Assembly: GCA_963709425.1 (NCBI GenBank)
Contig: CAVPWG010000005.1
Coordinates: forward strand, 868,001-932,000
Origin: JAICJC01 sp963709425
GTDB lineage: Bacteria; Actinomycetota; Thermoleophilia; Gaiellales; JAICJC01
Length of the DNA: 64,000 nt
Direction of reading: 5' to 3'
Shown here: piece by piece, positions 27,468-36,411 of the stretch
How positions within the stretch are numbered: position 1 is the first letter of the stretch
Layout of the letters: each line of letters begins with the position of its first letter
The notes under the pieces: model-generated
The model's input: only the letters and a program-made list of their open reading frames with translations
Database searches by the model: none
Told to the model about the DNA's origin: nothing
Translations under genes and position numbers: made by a program

Positions 27468-28376
27468 CTACGGCACGACGATCTCGTAGATGTCGCTTGC
27501 CGTCGTCCGGCTCGTGCACCGGAGCTTGTCGTAGTACAGGTCGGTGCCGCTTGAGGCGTCAGGCGTTGCCTGCGTCCTCGTCAGCACGTCGTGCCCCGGC
27601 TTGAAGGACACCAGGACATGCGGGCCGCCCCCAAGCGGCTCTCGCACGAGGCGGACGTTCTGGCCGCATGCGGCGCCGGAATGGACGAAGTAGACCGTGC
27701 CGTCCGCGGTCACCGACGGCGCGTACTGGAACCGGCCGCGGAGGGAGTTGGGAATGCGTGTCCTCGTCCCCGCACCGATGTCGTAGCGGTAGACGTTGCA
27801 GACTCGCCGGCAGACGGCCCAGACGGCCCAGTTGCCGCTGACCTGCCCGGGGTGGATGGCGATCTCGCCCGACGTGTCCGTTGCGAGCACGATCGTCTCG
27901 CCCGTCGTCGTGTTGTGGAGGAACGCCCTGTCGGCATGCGAGCCGAGCCTGCCGAAGAGGATCCACTGCCCCGACATCGTCGGCGCGTACTCGAGACCCG
28001 CCGTGTTGATGCCCGGCGGCGCAGAGAACGTCTCGGTCGTGGCGTTCCACACCCGGATCCGGCTCGTGAACGTGTTGAGGTTGATCTGGTCGAAGATCAC
28101 CTGGTCGCGGTCGACACCCCCGGCCTCACCAACGGTGCCGGGTGCATTCAGCCGCACGCGCGCCCCTCCGCCGACTTCCGCCCACACGTTGTCGACCTCC
28201 GGGTTCCTCACCGAGTTCTGCGACCACGCGAAGATCGCGCCGCCGGCCGCGGGCAGCTCCTCGCGCAGGGGCGTGTTCTTCATCGGCACCTGCTGGAGGG
28301 CCGCTTCGGCCGTGCCTCCGAGCGCCGCCAGGCACACGACGGCCGCCACGGCGACCCCGATCAGACGATGGATCAT
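27468..28376 (-). CDS. Secreted beta-propeller-like hypothetical protein
   Basis: This 302-residue exported protein has a signal peptide (LIGVAVAAVVCLAALGGTAEA). The mature part shows repeated short strands ending in Trp/Phe-rich turns (GGAIFAWSQN, MSGQWILFGRLG, SGNWAVWAVC, ADGTVYFVHSG), like TolB or WD40-like propellers. Several Cys residues may form disulphides. The ATG at 28376 has AAGGAG six bases upstream, which settles the start; longer readings are Arg-rich. Function is unknown. It follows the LuxR-type regulator gene on the same strand, with about 85 bases between them. Confidence 0.75.
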   Translation of the reverse strand: MIHRLIGVAVAAVVCLAALGGTAEAALQQVPMKNTPLREELPAAGGAIFAWSQNSVRNPEVDNVWAEVGGGARVRLNAPGTVGEAGGVDRDQVIFDQINLNTFTSRIRVWNATTETFSAPPGINTAGLEYAPTMSGQWILFGRLGSHADRAFLHNTTTGETIVLATDTSGEIAIHPGQVSGNWAVWAVCRRVCNVYRYDIGAGTRTRIPNSLRGRFQYAPSVTADGTVYFVHSGAACGQNVRLVREPLGGGPHVLVSFKPGHDVLTRTQATPDASSGTDLYYDKLRCTSRTTASDIYEIVVP

Positions 28377-28461
28377 GACTGCTCCTTCCCTCGAGATCGA
28401 CACGCGACCGAGGCTAGGAGCCGGGACGTCTCGGCGCGTCCGGGACCTCCCCACTCCTGCG

Positions 28462-31158
28462 CTACGAGTCGCCAAGCGCGGCCGGCCCGGGCCTCCGGGC
28501 CGCGAGCTCGGCGCGGTTTCGCACGCCGAGCTTCCGGTAGATTCGCGACAGGTGGGCCTCCACGGTCTTCTCGCTCATCCAGAGTGCCCCGGCGATCTCC
28601 TTGTTGCGCTTACCCTCCGACACGAGGCTGGCCACCTCGAGCTCGGCGGGCGTGAGCTCGTCGCGCTGGGTCGCCTCGCGCCGGAGCACCTTGCCGCTAC
28701 GGGCGAGCGCCGAGGCGGCCTGCTCCTCCCACAGAGTCGCGCCGAGCCGCTCGAACCCGGTGCGCGCCTCCTCCAGGAGCTCCCGGGACTCGACCCGCCG
28801 CCCGCTGCGCCGCAGCGCGTCCCCCCATGCCATCGCGGTGCGGGCGGCGGCGAACGGGTCTGCGGCGCCCGCATGGAGCTCGGAGGCCCGGGCGAAATGG
28901 GCTTCGGCGTCGTCGCCGGCCACGGCCACGGCACGCTCCGCCACCGCGAGGGCCGACTCGCGGCCCGACCGGAGGGCCTCGGCGTGGAGCGCGCCTGCGG
29001 CCGCGACGGCCTCGTCGCCCCGTCCGCATCGCGCAAGCGCCTCGGCGAGATCGGCGCTGATCACGGGGTGGGTCGTCGCGTCGGCGATGCCGCACTCGCG
29101 CTTGATCGCGAGTGCGAGCGCGAGGTGCTCAGCGGCGGCGTCTGCAGCTCCCGCGGCAAGCGCATGATGGCCTCGACAGGCGTGCACGCACATCATCTGA
29201 TAGGGCAGCTCCAGCCGATCCGACAACTCGAGCTGTTGCGCCAGGGCCTCGTCGTCGAGCCGGCCCTGGGCCGCCGCGATCCAGGTGAGGATGCTGAGCC
29301 CCCAGCATTCGTCGTTCGCGCGCCCGAGCTGCCGCGCAAGGCGGACGGCGCGCTGGCCGTCGGCCTGCGCCCCCTCCCACGCGCCGGTTGTCCGTCGCAG
29401 CCAGGCACGGCTGATCAGCGGGTAGGTGAGCGCACCGGGGGCCGACTGCTCGCACTCGTCGATGAGCTCGTCGAGCGTCTCGGACGCGGCCTCGATCCGC
29501 TCGGCGAACGCCAGCGTCATCCCGAGGTACGCTCGCAGCTGCAGGTCGTCCTCGACGGAAGGCGTGTGCGCGACGTCCCTGGCGACGGCGTCGATGTCGC
29601 TCTCGGCGGCCGTGGTGTCGCCGAGGAAGACGAGCGACGCCGCCCGGGCGATGCGCGCCAGCAGGCCGAGCGGATCGCCGGCCGCAGCGAGCTCGAGCGC
29701 CCGGCCGGCGGCATCCAGTGCCTCCTGTGGTCGGCCGGCGCGGATCGACGGGTCGACGCATTCGATGTAGAGCGTCGCGGCGGCGTGGGCATCGGCGTCC
29801 TCGAGGCGCCGGGCGGCTCGCAGGAGGCGCGAGCTCGCGACCCTGGTCGAGCGGCTCCGGGCCTCGATCCGCCCACGGACGAGCTCGACCCTGGCAACGT
29901 CGCCGGGCTCCGGCCCGTCGCGTTCGATCTCGGCCAGGATCGCCTCGGCGGACGGACCCTGGCCGCTGGCCTGTGCGGCATCCGCCGCCGCGAGGAGCCG
30001 GCGGATCCGGGCCCGCGGCTCGACGCTGAGCGCCGCGGCCCGCTGATACCACTCGACCGTCGCGATCGCCCCGCCGCGGAGCCGGACGTCCGACGCCAGC
30101 CGCTCGACCGAGTCGGCAAGCTCCTCGTCGGGCTCGGTCGCCGCCGCCGCACGGTGCGCCACGCGCTCCCATTCGAGCTCCGACTCCACGCACGCCGCCG
30201 CAAGCGCGTCGTGGGCCCGGCGCCGGTCGGGTCCGGTCGCCGAGGCATAGACGGCCGACCGGATCAGCGGATGGCGGAACCCCAGCTTGCCCGGCTCGAG
30301 CCGTACGAGCCCGTCGTCCTCGGCGGGGGCGAACGCGTCGTCGTTCAGCCCGGCTCCCGCCAGCGCGCGACGGATCACCACCGCCCGGTCGGATTGGCAC
30401 GTGGCGAGGAGAAGCAGCGCCTCACGGCAGGAGTCCGGGAGCGCCTCGACCATGCGCGCGTACGTCTCCGCGAGGCTGGAACGGCCGGGCTCGAACCGCC
30501 CGTCGTCGCTCCGTGCCAGCTCGAGGAGCGCGAGCGGGTTCCCGGCGGCGTCACGCACAGCGCTCTCGAGCCCGTCGGGCGCGAGCCCGCGCTCGTCGAG
30601 CAGCTCGCGCGCCTGGTCGGCCGTCAGCGGCTCCGGGTTCACGGACGGAAGGTCGGCGGGGCCCTTCGAACGCGTCGCGATCAGGAGCGCCACACGGTCA
30701 GCGGCGATGCGCCGGGCCGCGAAGGCGATCGCCTCCCCCGAGGCCGCGTCGAGCCAGTGGGCGTCGTCGACCAGCGCCAGCACGGGCCGCTCCTCGGCCG
30801 CGGCGCAGAGCAGGTTGAACGCGCCCATGAGCACCGCCAGCCGGTCGACCGGCTGCGTCGGCCCTATGGCAAGCGCGCTCCTGAGCGCCTCGGCCTGCCG
30901 TCCGGGCAGGTTTGGTGCGAGGTCGGCAAGCGGCGTGAGCAGATCGACGAGGCCGACGAACGGCACCGACGCCTCGGTCTCAACTCCACGGGCGCGCACG
31001 ATCCGCATATCCGTGCTGCTCGCAGCCGCGTGCTCGAGGAGCGATGTCTTCCCGATTCCGGGCTCGCCCGAGACGACGAGGGCGCCGCCGTTTCCGGCGC
31101 GTGCGTCGTCAAGCAGACGTTCGATGCGCAGGCACTCGTCCCCCCGGCCCACCAGCAT
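28462..31158 (-). CDS. LuxR-family (LAL-type) transcriptional regulator with AAA ATPase domain
   Basis: This 898-residue regulator has an N-terminal STAND-type ATPase: MLVGRGDECLRIERLL, Walker A SGEPGIGKTS near residue 30, and Walker B LALVDDAHWLD near residue 125. A long helical TPR-like region follows, then a C-terminal LuxR helix-turn-helix (LTPAELEVASLVSEGKRNKEIAGAL, then MSEKTVEAHLSRIYRKLGVRNRAEL). Such LAL proteins activate carbohydrate-use or secondary-metabolism genes in actinobacteria on ligand or ATP binding. The ATG at 31158 is chosen because the family begins with the LVGR motif. It is divergent from a small lipoprotein gene. Confidence 0.92.
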   Translation of the reverse strand: MLVGRGDECLRIERLLDDARAGNGGALVVSGEPGIGKTSLLEHAAASSTDMRIVRARGVETEASVPFVGLVDLLTPLADLAPNLPGRQAEALRSALAIGPTQPVDRLAVLMGAFNLLCAAAEERPVLALVDDAHWLDAASGEAIAFAARRIAADRVALLIATRSKGPADLPSVNPEPLTADQARELLDERGLAPDGLESAVRDAAGNPLALLELARSDDGRFEPGRSSLAETYARMVEALPDSCREALLLLATCQSDRAVVIRRALAGAGLNDDAFAPAEDDGLVRLEPGKLGFRHPLIRSAVYASATGPDRRRAHDALAAACVESELEWERVAHRAAAATEPDEELADSVERLASDVRLRGGAIATVEWYQRAAALSVEPRARIRRLLAAADAAQASGQGPSAEAILAEIERDGPEPGDVARVELVRGRIEARSRSTRVASSRLLRAARRLEDADAHAAATLYIECVDPSIRAGRPQEALDAAGRALELAAAGDPLGLLARIARAASLVFLGDTTAAESDIDAVARDVAHTPSVEDDLQLRAYLGMTLAFAERIEAASETLDELIDECEQSAPGALTYPLISRAWLRRTTGAWEGAQADGQRAVRLARQLGRANDECWGLSILTWIAAAQGRLDDEALAQQLELSDRLELPYQMMCVHACRGHHALAAGAADAAAEHLALALAIKRECGIADATTHPVISADLAEALARCGRGDEAVAAAGALHAEALRSGRESALAVAERAVAVAGDDAEAHFARASELHAGAADPFAAARTAMAWGDALRRSGRRVESRELLEEARTGFERLGATLWEEQAASALARSGKVLRREATQRDELTPAELEVASLVSEGKRNKEIAGALWMSEKTVEAHLSRIYRKLGVRNRAELAARRPGPAALGDS

Positions 31159-31274
31159 GCCTACGAGTGTACCGATTGTCGCAACCCTGCGGAATCCGGG
31201 TCGGAATCGGGGTTTCCCCGACGCCACGCGGCGGCTGCCCTCCTAGCTTGGGACGGTCATCTTCGGAGGAGGCG

Positions 31275-31844
31275 ATGCGGGTGGGCAGGGCACGGACATT
31301 CATTCGGTGGGCTACGGTCGGGTCGGCCGTCGTCATCGTCGCCGCCGCGGCCGGTTGCGGTGGCGGCGTCGGCGGCGGCCCGGGGGTCTCGGCGAGCACG
31401 ACGCCGGCCGGGACGCCTACGTCGACGGCAACGTCGCCCGAACGGACGGTCGACCCGGCGGTCGCGCACTGGGCGAGGGCCTGGAAGCGGAAGATCGAGG
31501 CCCCGATGGAACGTGCGACCACCAGGCTGGCCGCGAACGTCGGACCTGAGCTCGCGGGCAGCTCGGTGGCGGCATACCGGATGACGCCGGCGTTGAACGC
31601 GCTCTCGAACTGCCGAAACCCACTCGACCTCGGCCTCGTGCAGACGCCTCCCGAGCTGGCCCGGGCACGGAGGCAGACGATCCGCGCCTGCCGCGTGATC
31701 TACGTCGGCACGGACGCCGTGATCGCCGGACTGAACGCGCTCAACAGGACGACCGCCGATGCCGGGATCGCTCGGGTGCGCCACGGCGTCGCCATGCTCC
31801 GGCGGATCGGGCACGAGGTGAAGCGAGCGGCGCGGCCGCGGTGA
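31275..31844 (+). CDS. Hypothetical lipoprotein
   Basis: This 189-residue protein starts with a lipoprotein signal (IRWATVGSAVVIVAAAAGCGGG) and a Gly/Thr/Pro-rich linker. A helical domain follows, with conserved-looking Cys pairs (LSNCRNPLDLG, IRACRVIYVG). The ATG has a strong GGAGGAGG just upstream. I do not recognise the family. It is divergent from the LuxR-type regulator, with about 115 bases between the starts, and may be under its control. Confidence 0.72.
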   Translation: MRVGRARTFIRWATVGSAVVIVAAAAGCGGGVGGGPGVSASTTPAGTPTSTATSPERTVDPAVAHWARAWKRKIEAPMERATTRLAANVGPELAGSSVAAYRMTPALNALSNCRNPLDLGLVQTPPELARARRQTIRACRVIYVGTDAVIAGLNALNRTTADAGIARVRHGVAMLRRIGHEVKRAARPR

Positions 31845-31871
31845 CCCCGCGTGTGGCACCCTGCCGCGTAG

Positions 31872-32510
31872 ATGCGAATCGCGATCGTTGGGGCCGGTGC
31901 GATGGGGTCAGCGCTCGGGCGGAGCCTGGCGGGCGCCGGCCACGACGTCACCATCGGCTCCCGCGATCCCGGGCGCGCCGCCAGGCTCGCCGCGCGCCTC
32001 GGGGCCGCGGCCGGCGCCGACAACGCCGGTGCGGCCGCTGCGAGCGAGGTCGCGGTCCTCTCCGTGCCGTGGCAGGCGGTGCGCGACGTGGTCACCGGCC
32101 TGCCGCTGAGCGGGAAGATCCTGATCGACGCCACCAATCCCTACCTGGACGACACCTTCGACGGCCGGGATGCGGTCTGGTCGGTGCGCGAGGAGCTCCC
32201 GCCCGGCGAGTCCGGCGCGTCGGTGGTCCAGGGCCTCGCGCCCGGCGCGCGAGTCATCAAGGCCTTCAACCACATCTGGGCGAGCGCCGTGCAGCGAGGC
32301 TTCGGGCCGGTCCGCCCGGCGGTGTTCGTGTGTGGCGATGACGCGGCTGCCCGCGAGATCGTCGCCGGCCTTGCGCGCGACATCGGGTGCGATCCGCACG
32401 ACGCGGGCGGACTCGAGCGGGCGCGCTGGCTCGAGGCGCTGACGCCGCTCGTCGTCGCGCTCGGCGACCCGGCCGACGCCCTCACGATGACGCGCGTCGC
32501 CGACGGCTAG
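31872..32510 (+). CDS. NADPH-dependent F420 reductase-like dinucleotide-binding protein
   Basis: This 212-residue protein has a Rossmann fold at the N-terminus (MRIAIVGAGAMGSALGRSLAGAGHDVTIGSRDP). It resembles the F420:NADP oxidoreductase/NAD-binding family, including ATNPYLDD and ViKAFNHIWA segments. Canonical members transfer hydride between F420H2 and NADP+. In high-GC actinobacteria F420 is common, but this paralogue could act on another substrate. Its stop overlaps the end of the convergent cupin gene by four bases. Confidence 0.82.
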   Translation: MRIAIVGAGAMGSALGRSLAGAGHDVTIGSRDPGRAARLAARLGAAAGADNAGAAAASEVAVLSVPWQAVRDVVTGLPLSGKILIDATNPYLDDTFDGRDAVWSVREELPPGESGASVVQGLAPGARVIKAFNHIWASAVQRGFGPVRPAVFVCGDDAAAREIVAGLARDIGCDPHDAGGLERARWLEALTPLVVALGDPADALTMTRVADG

Positions 32511-32896
32511 TCAGCCCACCAGCCCTGGGCCATCTCGACCTCGCTGGGGTCGTCGCCGGCACCGAAGGCCAGGTATTCCACCCCGTCGGGGCCCGCCTCG
32601 ACGTTGCGCATCGTGTCCTTGTCGATCCGGATCGCGTCCCACTGCCCGAGCTGGACGATCTCGTCCTCGACCTTGATCCTCGCCGACCCGTTGGTCACGA
32701 CGTAGACCTCCTCCTGGCCGACGTGCTTGTGGCCGAACGGGATCCGAAAGTTGGGCGCGAGCCGAAACAGGCTCAGGCCGAGCTCCCGGCCCTCGAGCGG
32801 CGTCCGCGCGAAACGCGCCTCGAGCTCGGCAGGCATCCCGAAGTTGGGGGCCTGGTTCTCGACCTGGGTCAGGTTCTGCTTCGTGTAGCCGCCCAT
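32507..32896 (-). CDS. Cupin-domain protein
   Basis: This 129-residue single-domain cupin has IPFGHKHVGQEEVYVVTNGSARIKVED, the first metal motif with two His and one Glu, and then DAIRIDKDTMRNVEAGPDGVEYLAFG as the second motif. The second motif's His appears to be replaced. Small cupins of this kind bind a metal or a small ligand. The ATG at 32896 has GAGGTCAC upstream. It lies 56 bases downstream of the MarR gene on the same strand. Confidence 0.85.
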   Translation of the reverse strand: MGGYTKQNLTQVENQAPNFGMPAELEARFARTPLEGRELGLSLFRLAPNFRIPFGHKHVGQEEVYVVTNGSARIKVEDEIVQLGQWDAIRIDKDTMRNVEAGPDGVEYLAFGAGDDPSEVEMAQGWWAD

Positions 32897-32952
32897 AGTG
32901 ACCTCCTCGTTGCGCCGACCAGCGTTCGTACCCGCGGGACCGGGTCGGGAAA

Positions 32953-33456
32953 CTAGGCGCGGGGGGCGGCGTCGCGTGGGGTGCAGCGAGGGTCGTGGAA
33001 GGCGGCGAGGCGCACGAGTAGGCCGTGCAGCGCCTCGCGCTGGCCCGGGTCGAGCGGGGCGAGGAACTCGTCCTCCAGCTTGCCCACGATCGTGCGCATC
33101 TTGCCGAGCGCCTTTCGGCCGTCGGCCGTCAGCTTCACCACGTGCCGGCGACGGTCTTCCGGGTCGCGCTTTCGCACGACCATGTCCCGTTCCTCGAGCT
33201 CGTCGAGCAACCGCACGAGGTGGCCGCGGTCGTACCCGAGCGCGTCGGCGATCACCGCCTGCGTCTCGCGCGGGTCCTCCTCCAGCAGTGCGAGCACTGC
33301 GAAGTGGAACGGGCTGAGCCCGGTGCCCTCGAACGCGTCGTGGGAGTGGTCCTTGGCCGCGAACCCGAGCCGCTTCAACAGGAAGGTCGTGCTCGAGAGC
33401 AGCTCCTTGGGAGGGCCAGCCACCACCGGCGATCTCACGATATGGGGTTCCGTCAC
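32953..33456 (-). CDS. MarR-family transcriptional regulator
   Basis: This 167-residue winged-helix repressor has FHFAVLALLEEDPRETQAVIADALGYDRGHLVRLLDELEERDMVVRKRDPEDRRRHVVKLT, the MarR helix-turn-helix and DxRxR wing, in its middle. The GTG at 33456 is preceded by AGAGGTG. A longer TTG reading exists but has no ribosome site. It is divergent from a 14-helix MFS exporter with an inverted repeat between them, the usual arrangement of an efflux pump and its ligand-responsive repressor. Confidence 0.88.
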   Translation of the reverse strand: MTEPHIVRSPVVAGPPKELLSSTTFLLKRLGFAAKDHSHDAFEGTGLSPFHFAVLALLEEDPRETQAVIADALGYDRGHLVRLLDELEERDMVVRKRDPEDRRRHVVKLTADGRKALGKMRTIVGKLEDEFLAPLDPGQREALHGLLVRLAAFHDPRCTPRDAAPRA

Positions 33457-33492
33457 GTTCACCTCTTGGAAGTGTAGCGCGTCCAAGCGTTC

Positions 33493-33515
33493 GTGTGTGC
33501 TATCGTTGCACGCAC
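33493..33515. promoter_or_regulatory. Predicted MarR operator over an extended -10 promoter
   Basis: GTGTGTGC (33493-33500) and GCACGCAC (33508-33515) form a near-perfect inverted repeat (seven of eight). Inside it TGCTATCGT looks like an extended -10 for the MFS gene. A second repeat, TCGTT/AACGA, overlaps. Binding here would repress the exporter. Confidence 0.5.
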
Positions 33516-33537
33516 TAACGATTCATTGGAGCAATAG

Positions 33538-35007
33538 ATGACACAAGCCTCGATCACAACCCAAGACAGCCGGCGCAGGTGGCTGGCGCTGGCGGTCGTC
33601 GTGGCAGCGCAGTTCATGGTCGTGCTGGACATCGCCATCGTGAACGTCGCGCTGCCGTCGATCCAGACCGACCTGCACTTCGCGCAGGAGAACCTCCAGT
33701 GGGTGATCAGCGCATACGCGATCCTCTTCGGCGGTGCCCTGCTGCTCGGCGGCCGTCTGGCGGACATCTTCGGCCGGCGACGGCTCTTCATGCTCGGGCT
33801 CGCCCTCTTCTCCGGCGCCTCGCTCCTGTGCGGCCTCTCCTGGTCGGAGGAGTCGCTGATCGGCTTCCGGGCGCTTCAGGGCCTCGGCGGTGCGCTGCTC
33901 GCGCCGGCCACCCTGTCGATCCTGATGACGACCTTCGCTGAGGGCGCCGAGCGAAACCGCGCGCTCGGCATCTGGGGAGCGGCCTCGGGCAGCGGCGGGG
34001 CGGCCGGCGTCCTGCTGGGCGGCTTCCTCACCTCCTATCTCAGCTGGCCGTGGGTTTTCTTCATCAACGTCCCGGTGGGCATCGCGGTGATCGCTGCGGC
34101 GCCGTTCGTCCTCGCTGAGAGCCGGGGTCAGCACGGCCACCGGCACTTCGACGTCGCGGGGGCGGCCTCCGTCACCTCCGGCGTCATGATGCTCGTCTAC
34201 GCGATGACGCGGGCGACCCAGGACGGCTGGGGAAGCACCGCCACGCTGTCCCTGCTGGGCGGCTCGGCCGTGCTGATCGCTGCGTTCCTGGTGATCGAGC
34301 ATCGCTCGCCTGCACCGCTGCTTCCGATGCGGATCTTCCGCCTCCGGTCGCTGTCGGCCGCCAATGCCACGGCGGTCATGATCGGCGGGATCGCCTTCTC
34401 GCAGTTCTTCCTCCAGACGCTCTACATGCAGGACGTGCTCGGGTACTCGGCGATTCGCACCGGCGTCGGCTTCGCCACGGTCACGCTCACGATTATCGTG
34501 TTCTCGAACGTGGCGCAGCGGCTCGTCACGCGGTTCGGCGTCCGGAGCGTCCTGACGGCGGGGCTCCTCCTGGACTCGCTATCGCTCGCGCTCTTCACCC
34601 AGCTTCCGGCCGACGGGCACTACTTCTGGGATCTCTTCCCGGGCATGCTCGTCGGCGGCGTCGGGCTCGCGCTCTCGTTCGTCCCTGTGACGATCGCGGG
34701 CCTGACCGGCGTCCACCGGGCGGACGCGGGCATCGCGTCGGGGCTCATCAACACGAGCCGCCAGGTCGGCGGCGCCGTGGGCCTCGCGGCGGTCTCGACG
34801 ATCGTGACGGCATCTGCGACCGGAGGGTCGGCGGCGGCCGTGGACGGAGCCCTCACGAACGGCTTCCAGACCGGATTCCTGGTGCTTTCCGGCGTCGCGC
34901 TGCTGGGCGCCGTCATCGCGGCGACCCTGCTCGCCCCGCCGCCCGAGGGCGCCGAGGTGGAGCTCTTCAACCGTGACGACCCAACCCCGCTCGAGGAGGC
35001 GGCCTGA
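33538..35007 (+). CDS. MFS drug efflux transporter, EmrB/QacA (DHA2) type
   Basis: This 489-residue proton-driven exporter has about 14 helices. It shows the DHA2 motifs VVLDIAIVNVALPSIQ in helix 1, LLLGGRLADIFGRRRLFMLG at loop 2-3, ALQGLGGALLAPATLSIL in helix 4, and GAASGSGGAAGVLLGGFLTSYLSWPWVFFINVPVG in helix 5. The substrate is probably a lipophilic compound or drug. GGAG lies about nine bases before the ATG. It is divergent from the MarR gene and its stop overlaps the next start (TGATG). Confidence 0.92.
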   Translation: MTQASITTQDSRRRWLALAVVVAAQFMVVLDIAIVNVALPSIQTDLHFAQENLQWVISAYAILFGGALLLGGRLADIFGRRRLFMLGLALFSGASLLCGLSWSEESLIGFRALQGLGGALLAPATLSILMTTFAEGAERNRALGIWGAASGSGGAAGVLLGGFLTSYLSWPWVFFINVPVGIAVIAAAPFVLAESRGQHGHRHFDVAGAASVTSGVMMLVYAMTRATQDGWGSTATLSLLGGSAVLIAAFLVIEHRSPAPLLPMRIFRLRSLSAANATAVMIGGIAFSQFFLQTLYMQDVLGYSAIRTGVGFATVTLTIIVFSNVAQRLVTRFGVRSVLTAGLLLDSLSLALFTQLPADGHYFWDLFPGMLVGGVGLALSFVPVTIAGLTGVHRADAGIASGLINTSRQVGGAVGLAAVSTIVTASATGGSAAAVDGALTNGFQTGFLVLSGVALLGAVIAATLLAPPPEGAEVELFNRDDPTPLEEAA

Positions 35008-35231
35008 TGACGATGATGCACCTTCCCAGCCACTCCGACCGGGACATCGTGCTCGGACGTGAGATCGACGACCTGCTTCTGCGCCTGCGCGGGCTGGTGC
35101 TGGTACGCGACCTGCTCGCCGAGCGCGGCGCCACGACCGCCGAGATCGACGAGCACGCCCGGGAGGCCGACCGGGTGCGGGCGCGTCTCGCGGCGCTGAT
35201 CGGCGGTCACGACGGGGCGGCCGCGGCGTGA
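35007..35231 (+). CDS. Small helical hypothetical protein
   Basis: This 74-residue protein is rich in Leu, Arg and Glu (REIDDLLLRLRGLVLVRDLLAERG, EIDEHAREADRVRARLAALIGG) and is predicted to be one or two amphipathic helices. No family is recognised. It is held in an operon by overlaps at both ends, with the MFS exporter upstream (TGATG) and the SDR downstream (GTGA). This makes it a real gene despite its size. Confidence 0.68.
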   Translation: MTMMHLPSHSDRDIVLGREIDDLLLRLRGLVLVRDLLAERGATTAEIDEHAREADRVRARLAALIGGHDGAAAA

Positions 35232-36046
35232 CGCAGGTGGTGCTCGTGACGGGGGCGACGGACGGGCTCGGCAGGGCCGTATCGGTCGAGCTGGCCCGGT
35301 CCGGCGCCACCGTTCTCGTACACGGGCGCACCCGCGACGGAGCCGAGAAGGCGGTGGCCGAGATCCGCGCCGCGTCGGGAAGCGAGCTTCTGCGGGCCTG
35401 CGTGGGCGACCTGGCGTCGCTCGCGCAGGTCCGCTCTCTGGCCGAGAGCGTCGTGGCGACGGAGCCGCGGCTGGACGTGCTTGTGAACAACGCCGGGATC
35501 GGGACGGTGGAGCCGGGAGGAGGGGCGCGGGTGGAGAGCGCGGACGGGCACGAGCTGCGGTTCGCGGTCAACTATCTGGCGCCGTTTCTCCTGACGCGGC
35601 TGCTCGAGCCGCTGCTTCTCCGGTCCGCTCCAGCCCGGATCGTGAACGTCGCGTCGGCGGGCCAGGCACCGGTCGACTTCGACAACGTCATGCTGGAGCG
35701 AGACTACGACGGCAGCCGCGCCTACAGCCAGAGCAAGCTCGCCATCGTGATGGCGACATTCGACACTGCGGAGCGGCTCGCCGGACGGAGCGTGACGGCG
35801 ACGTGTCTTCATCCGGGCACGTACATGCCGACCAAGATGGTGCTGGCCGCGGGCGTCGACCCGGTCGACTCGCTGGAGTCCGGCGTCCGTGCGACGCTGC
35901 GGCTGATCGCGGATCCCGTGCTCGACGGAGTCACGGGCCGGTACTTCGACCACCTCCAGGAGGCACGCGCCCGGCCGCAGGCCTACGACCCGGACGCGCG
36001 GGCGCGGCTGCGGGCCGTGAGCGAGCGACTCGTCGCAGAGCGCTGA
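35228..36046 (+). CDS. SDR-family oxidoreductase (retinol-dehydrogenase-like)
   Basis: This 272-residue short-chain dehydrogenase has TGATDGLG at residues 8-15, DVLVNNAGIG, IVNVASAGQ with the active-site Ser, and YSQSKLA with the catalytic Tyr and Lys. The long loop after NNAG and the HPGTYMPTKM segment resemble the retinol dehydrogenase/protochlorophyllide-reductase-like subgroup. The substrate is unknown. It starts with GTG overlapping the previous stop and is the last gene of the MarR-controlled operon; a candidate promoter for the cold-shock gene overlaps its stop codon. Confidence 0.87.
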   Translation: MTQVVLVTGATDGLGRAVSVELARSGATVLVHGRTRDGAEKAVAEIRAASGSELLRACVGDLASLAQVRSLAESVVATEPRLDVLVNNAGIGTVEPGGGARVESADGHELRFAVNYLAPFLLTRLLEPLLLRSAPARIVNVASAGQAPVDFDNVMLERDYDGSRAYSQSKLAIVMATFDTAERLAGRSVTATCLHPGTYMPTKMVLAAGVDPVDSLESGVRATLRLIADPVLDGVTGRYFDHLQEARARPQAYDPDARARLRAVSERLVAER

Positions 36047-36069
36047 CGGGGGCCGGTCCGTGGTAGCAT
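36042..36069 (+). promoter_or_regulatory. Candidate promoter of the cold-shock gene
   Basis: CTGACG (36042-36047) and TAGCAT (36064-36069, preceded by TGG as an extended -10) are 16 bases apart. This would give a 5' leader of about 70 bases, fitting the long leaders usual for cold-shock mRNAs. Confidence 0.4.
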
Positions 36070-36144
36070 GCCGCCTGTCAAGAACGTTTGTTCGGTTGCG
36101 CATCCGCTCTTCCTTACTCGTTCATTCAGTGTGGGGGAGGTGTT

Positions 36145-36351
36145 ATGTCAACCGGAACTGTGAAGTGGTTCAACGACGCGAAGGGCTACGGCTTCATCGC
36201 GCCTGACGAGGGATCGAAGGATCTCTTCGTCCATCACTCCTCGATCGCCGGCGACGGCTTCAAGTCGCTTGTCGAAGGATCGAAGGTGGAGTACGAGAGC
36301 CGTGAGGGCGCCAAGGGCCCCGAGGCGACCAACGTCGTCCCCGTCTCCTAG
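36145..36351 (+). CDS. csp: Cold-shock domain protein
   Basis: This 68-residue OB-fold nucleic-acid chaperone has the RNP1-like KGYGFIAPDEG and RNP2-like DLFVHHSSI motifs and begins TGTVKWFND, as in CspA-type proteins. It binds single-stranded RNA and keeps mRNA unfolded. The ATG has a strong GGGGGAGG. It is a single-gene unit with its own promoter candidate and a hairpin terminator downstream. Confidence 0.95.
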   Translation: MSTGTVKWFNDAKGYGFIAPDEGSKDLFVHHSSIAGDGFKSLVEGSKVEYESREGAKGPEATNVVPVS

Positions 36352-36365
36352 GTCGTAGGCATCGA

Positions 36366-36397
36366 CCGTGTGGGGACGCCTCGCGCTCCCCACACGG
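36366..36397. terminator. Bidirectional hairpin terminator
   Basis: A perfect 11-bp stem (CCGTGTGGGGA / TCCCCACACGG) with a 10-base loop lies between the ends of the cold-shock gene and the convergent desaturase gene. It could end transcription from both sides. There is no U-tract, as is common in high-GC bacteria. Confidence 0.65.
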
Positions 36398-36411
36398 CGG
36401 GCCCCGGTCGC

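Noticed and set aside
27796..31584. A plus-strand open frame of about 1260 codons opposite the LuxR-type regulator
   Set aside because: It is a mirror of the GC-rich coding strand: low-complexity Arg/Gly/Pro/Ala composition, no domain, while the opposite strand encodes a clear ATPase-LuxR protein.
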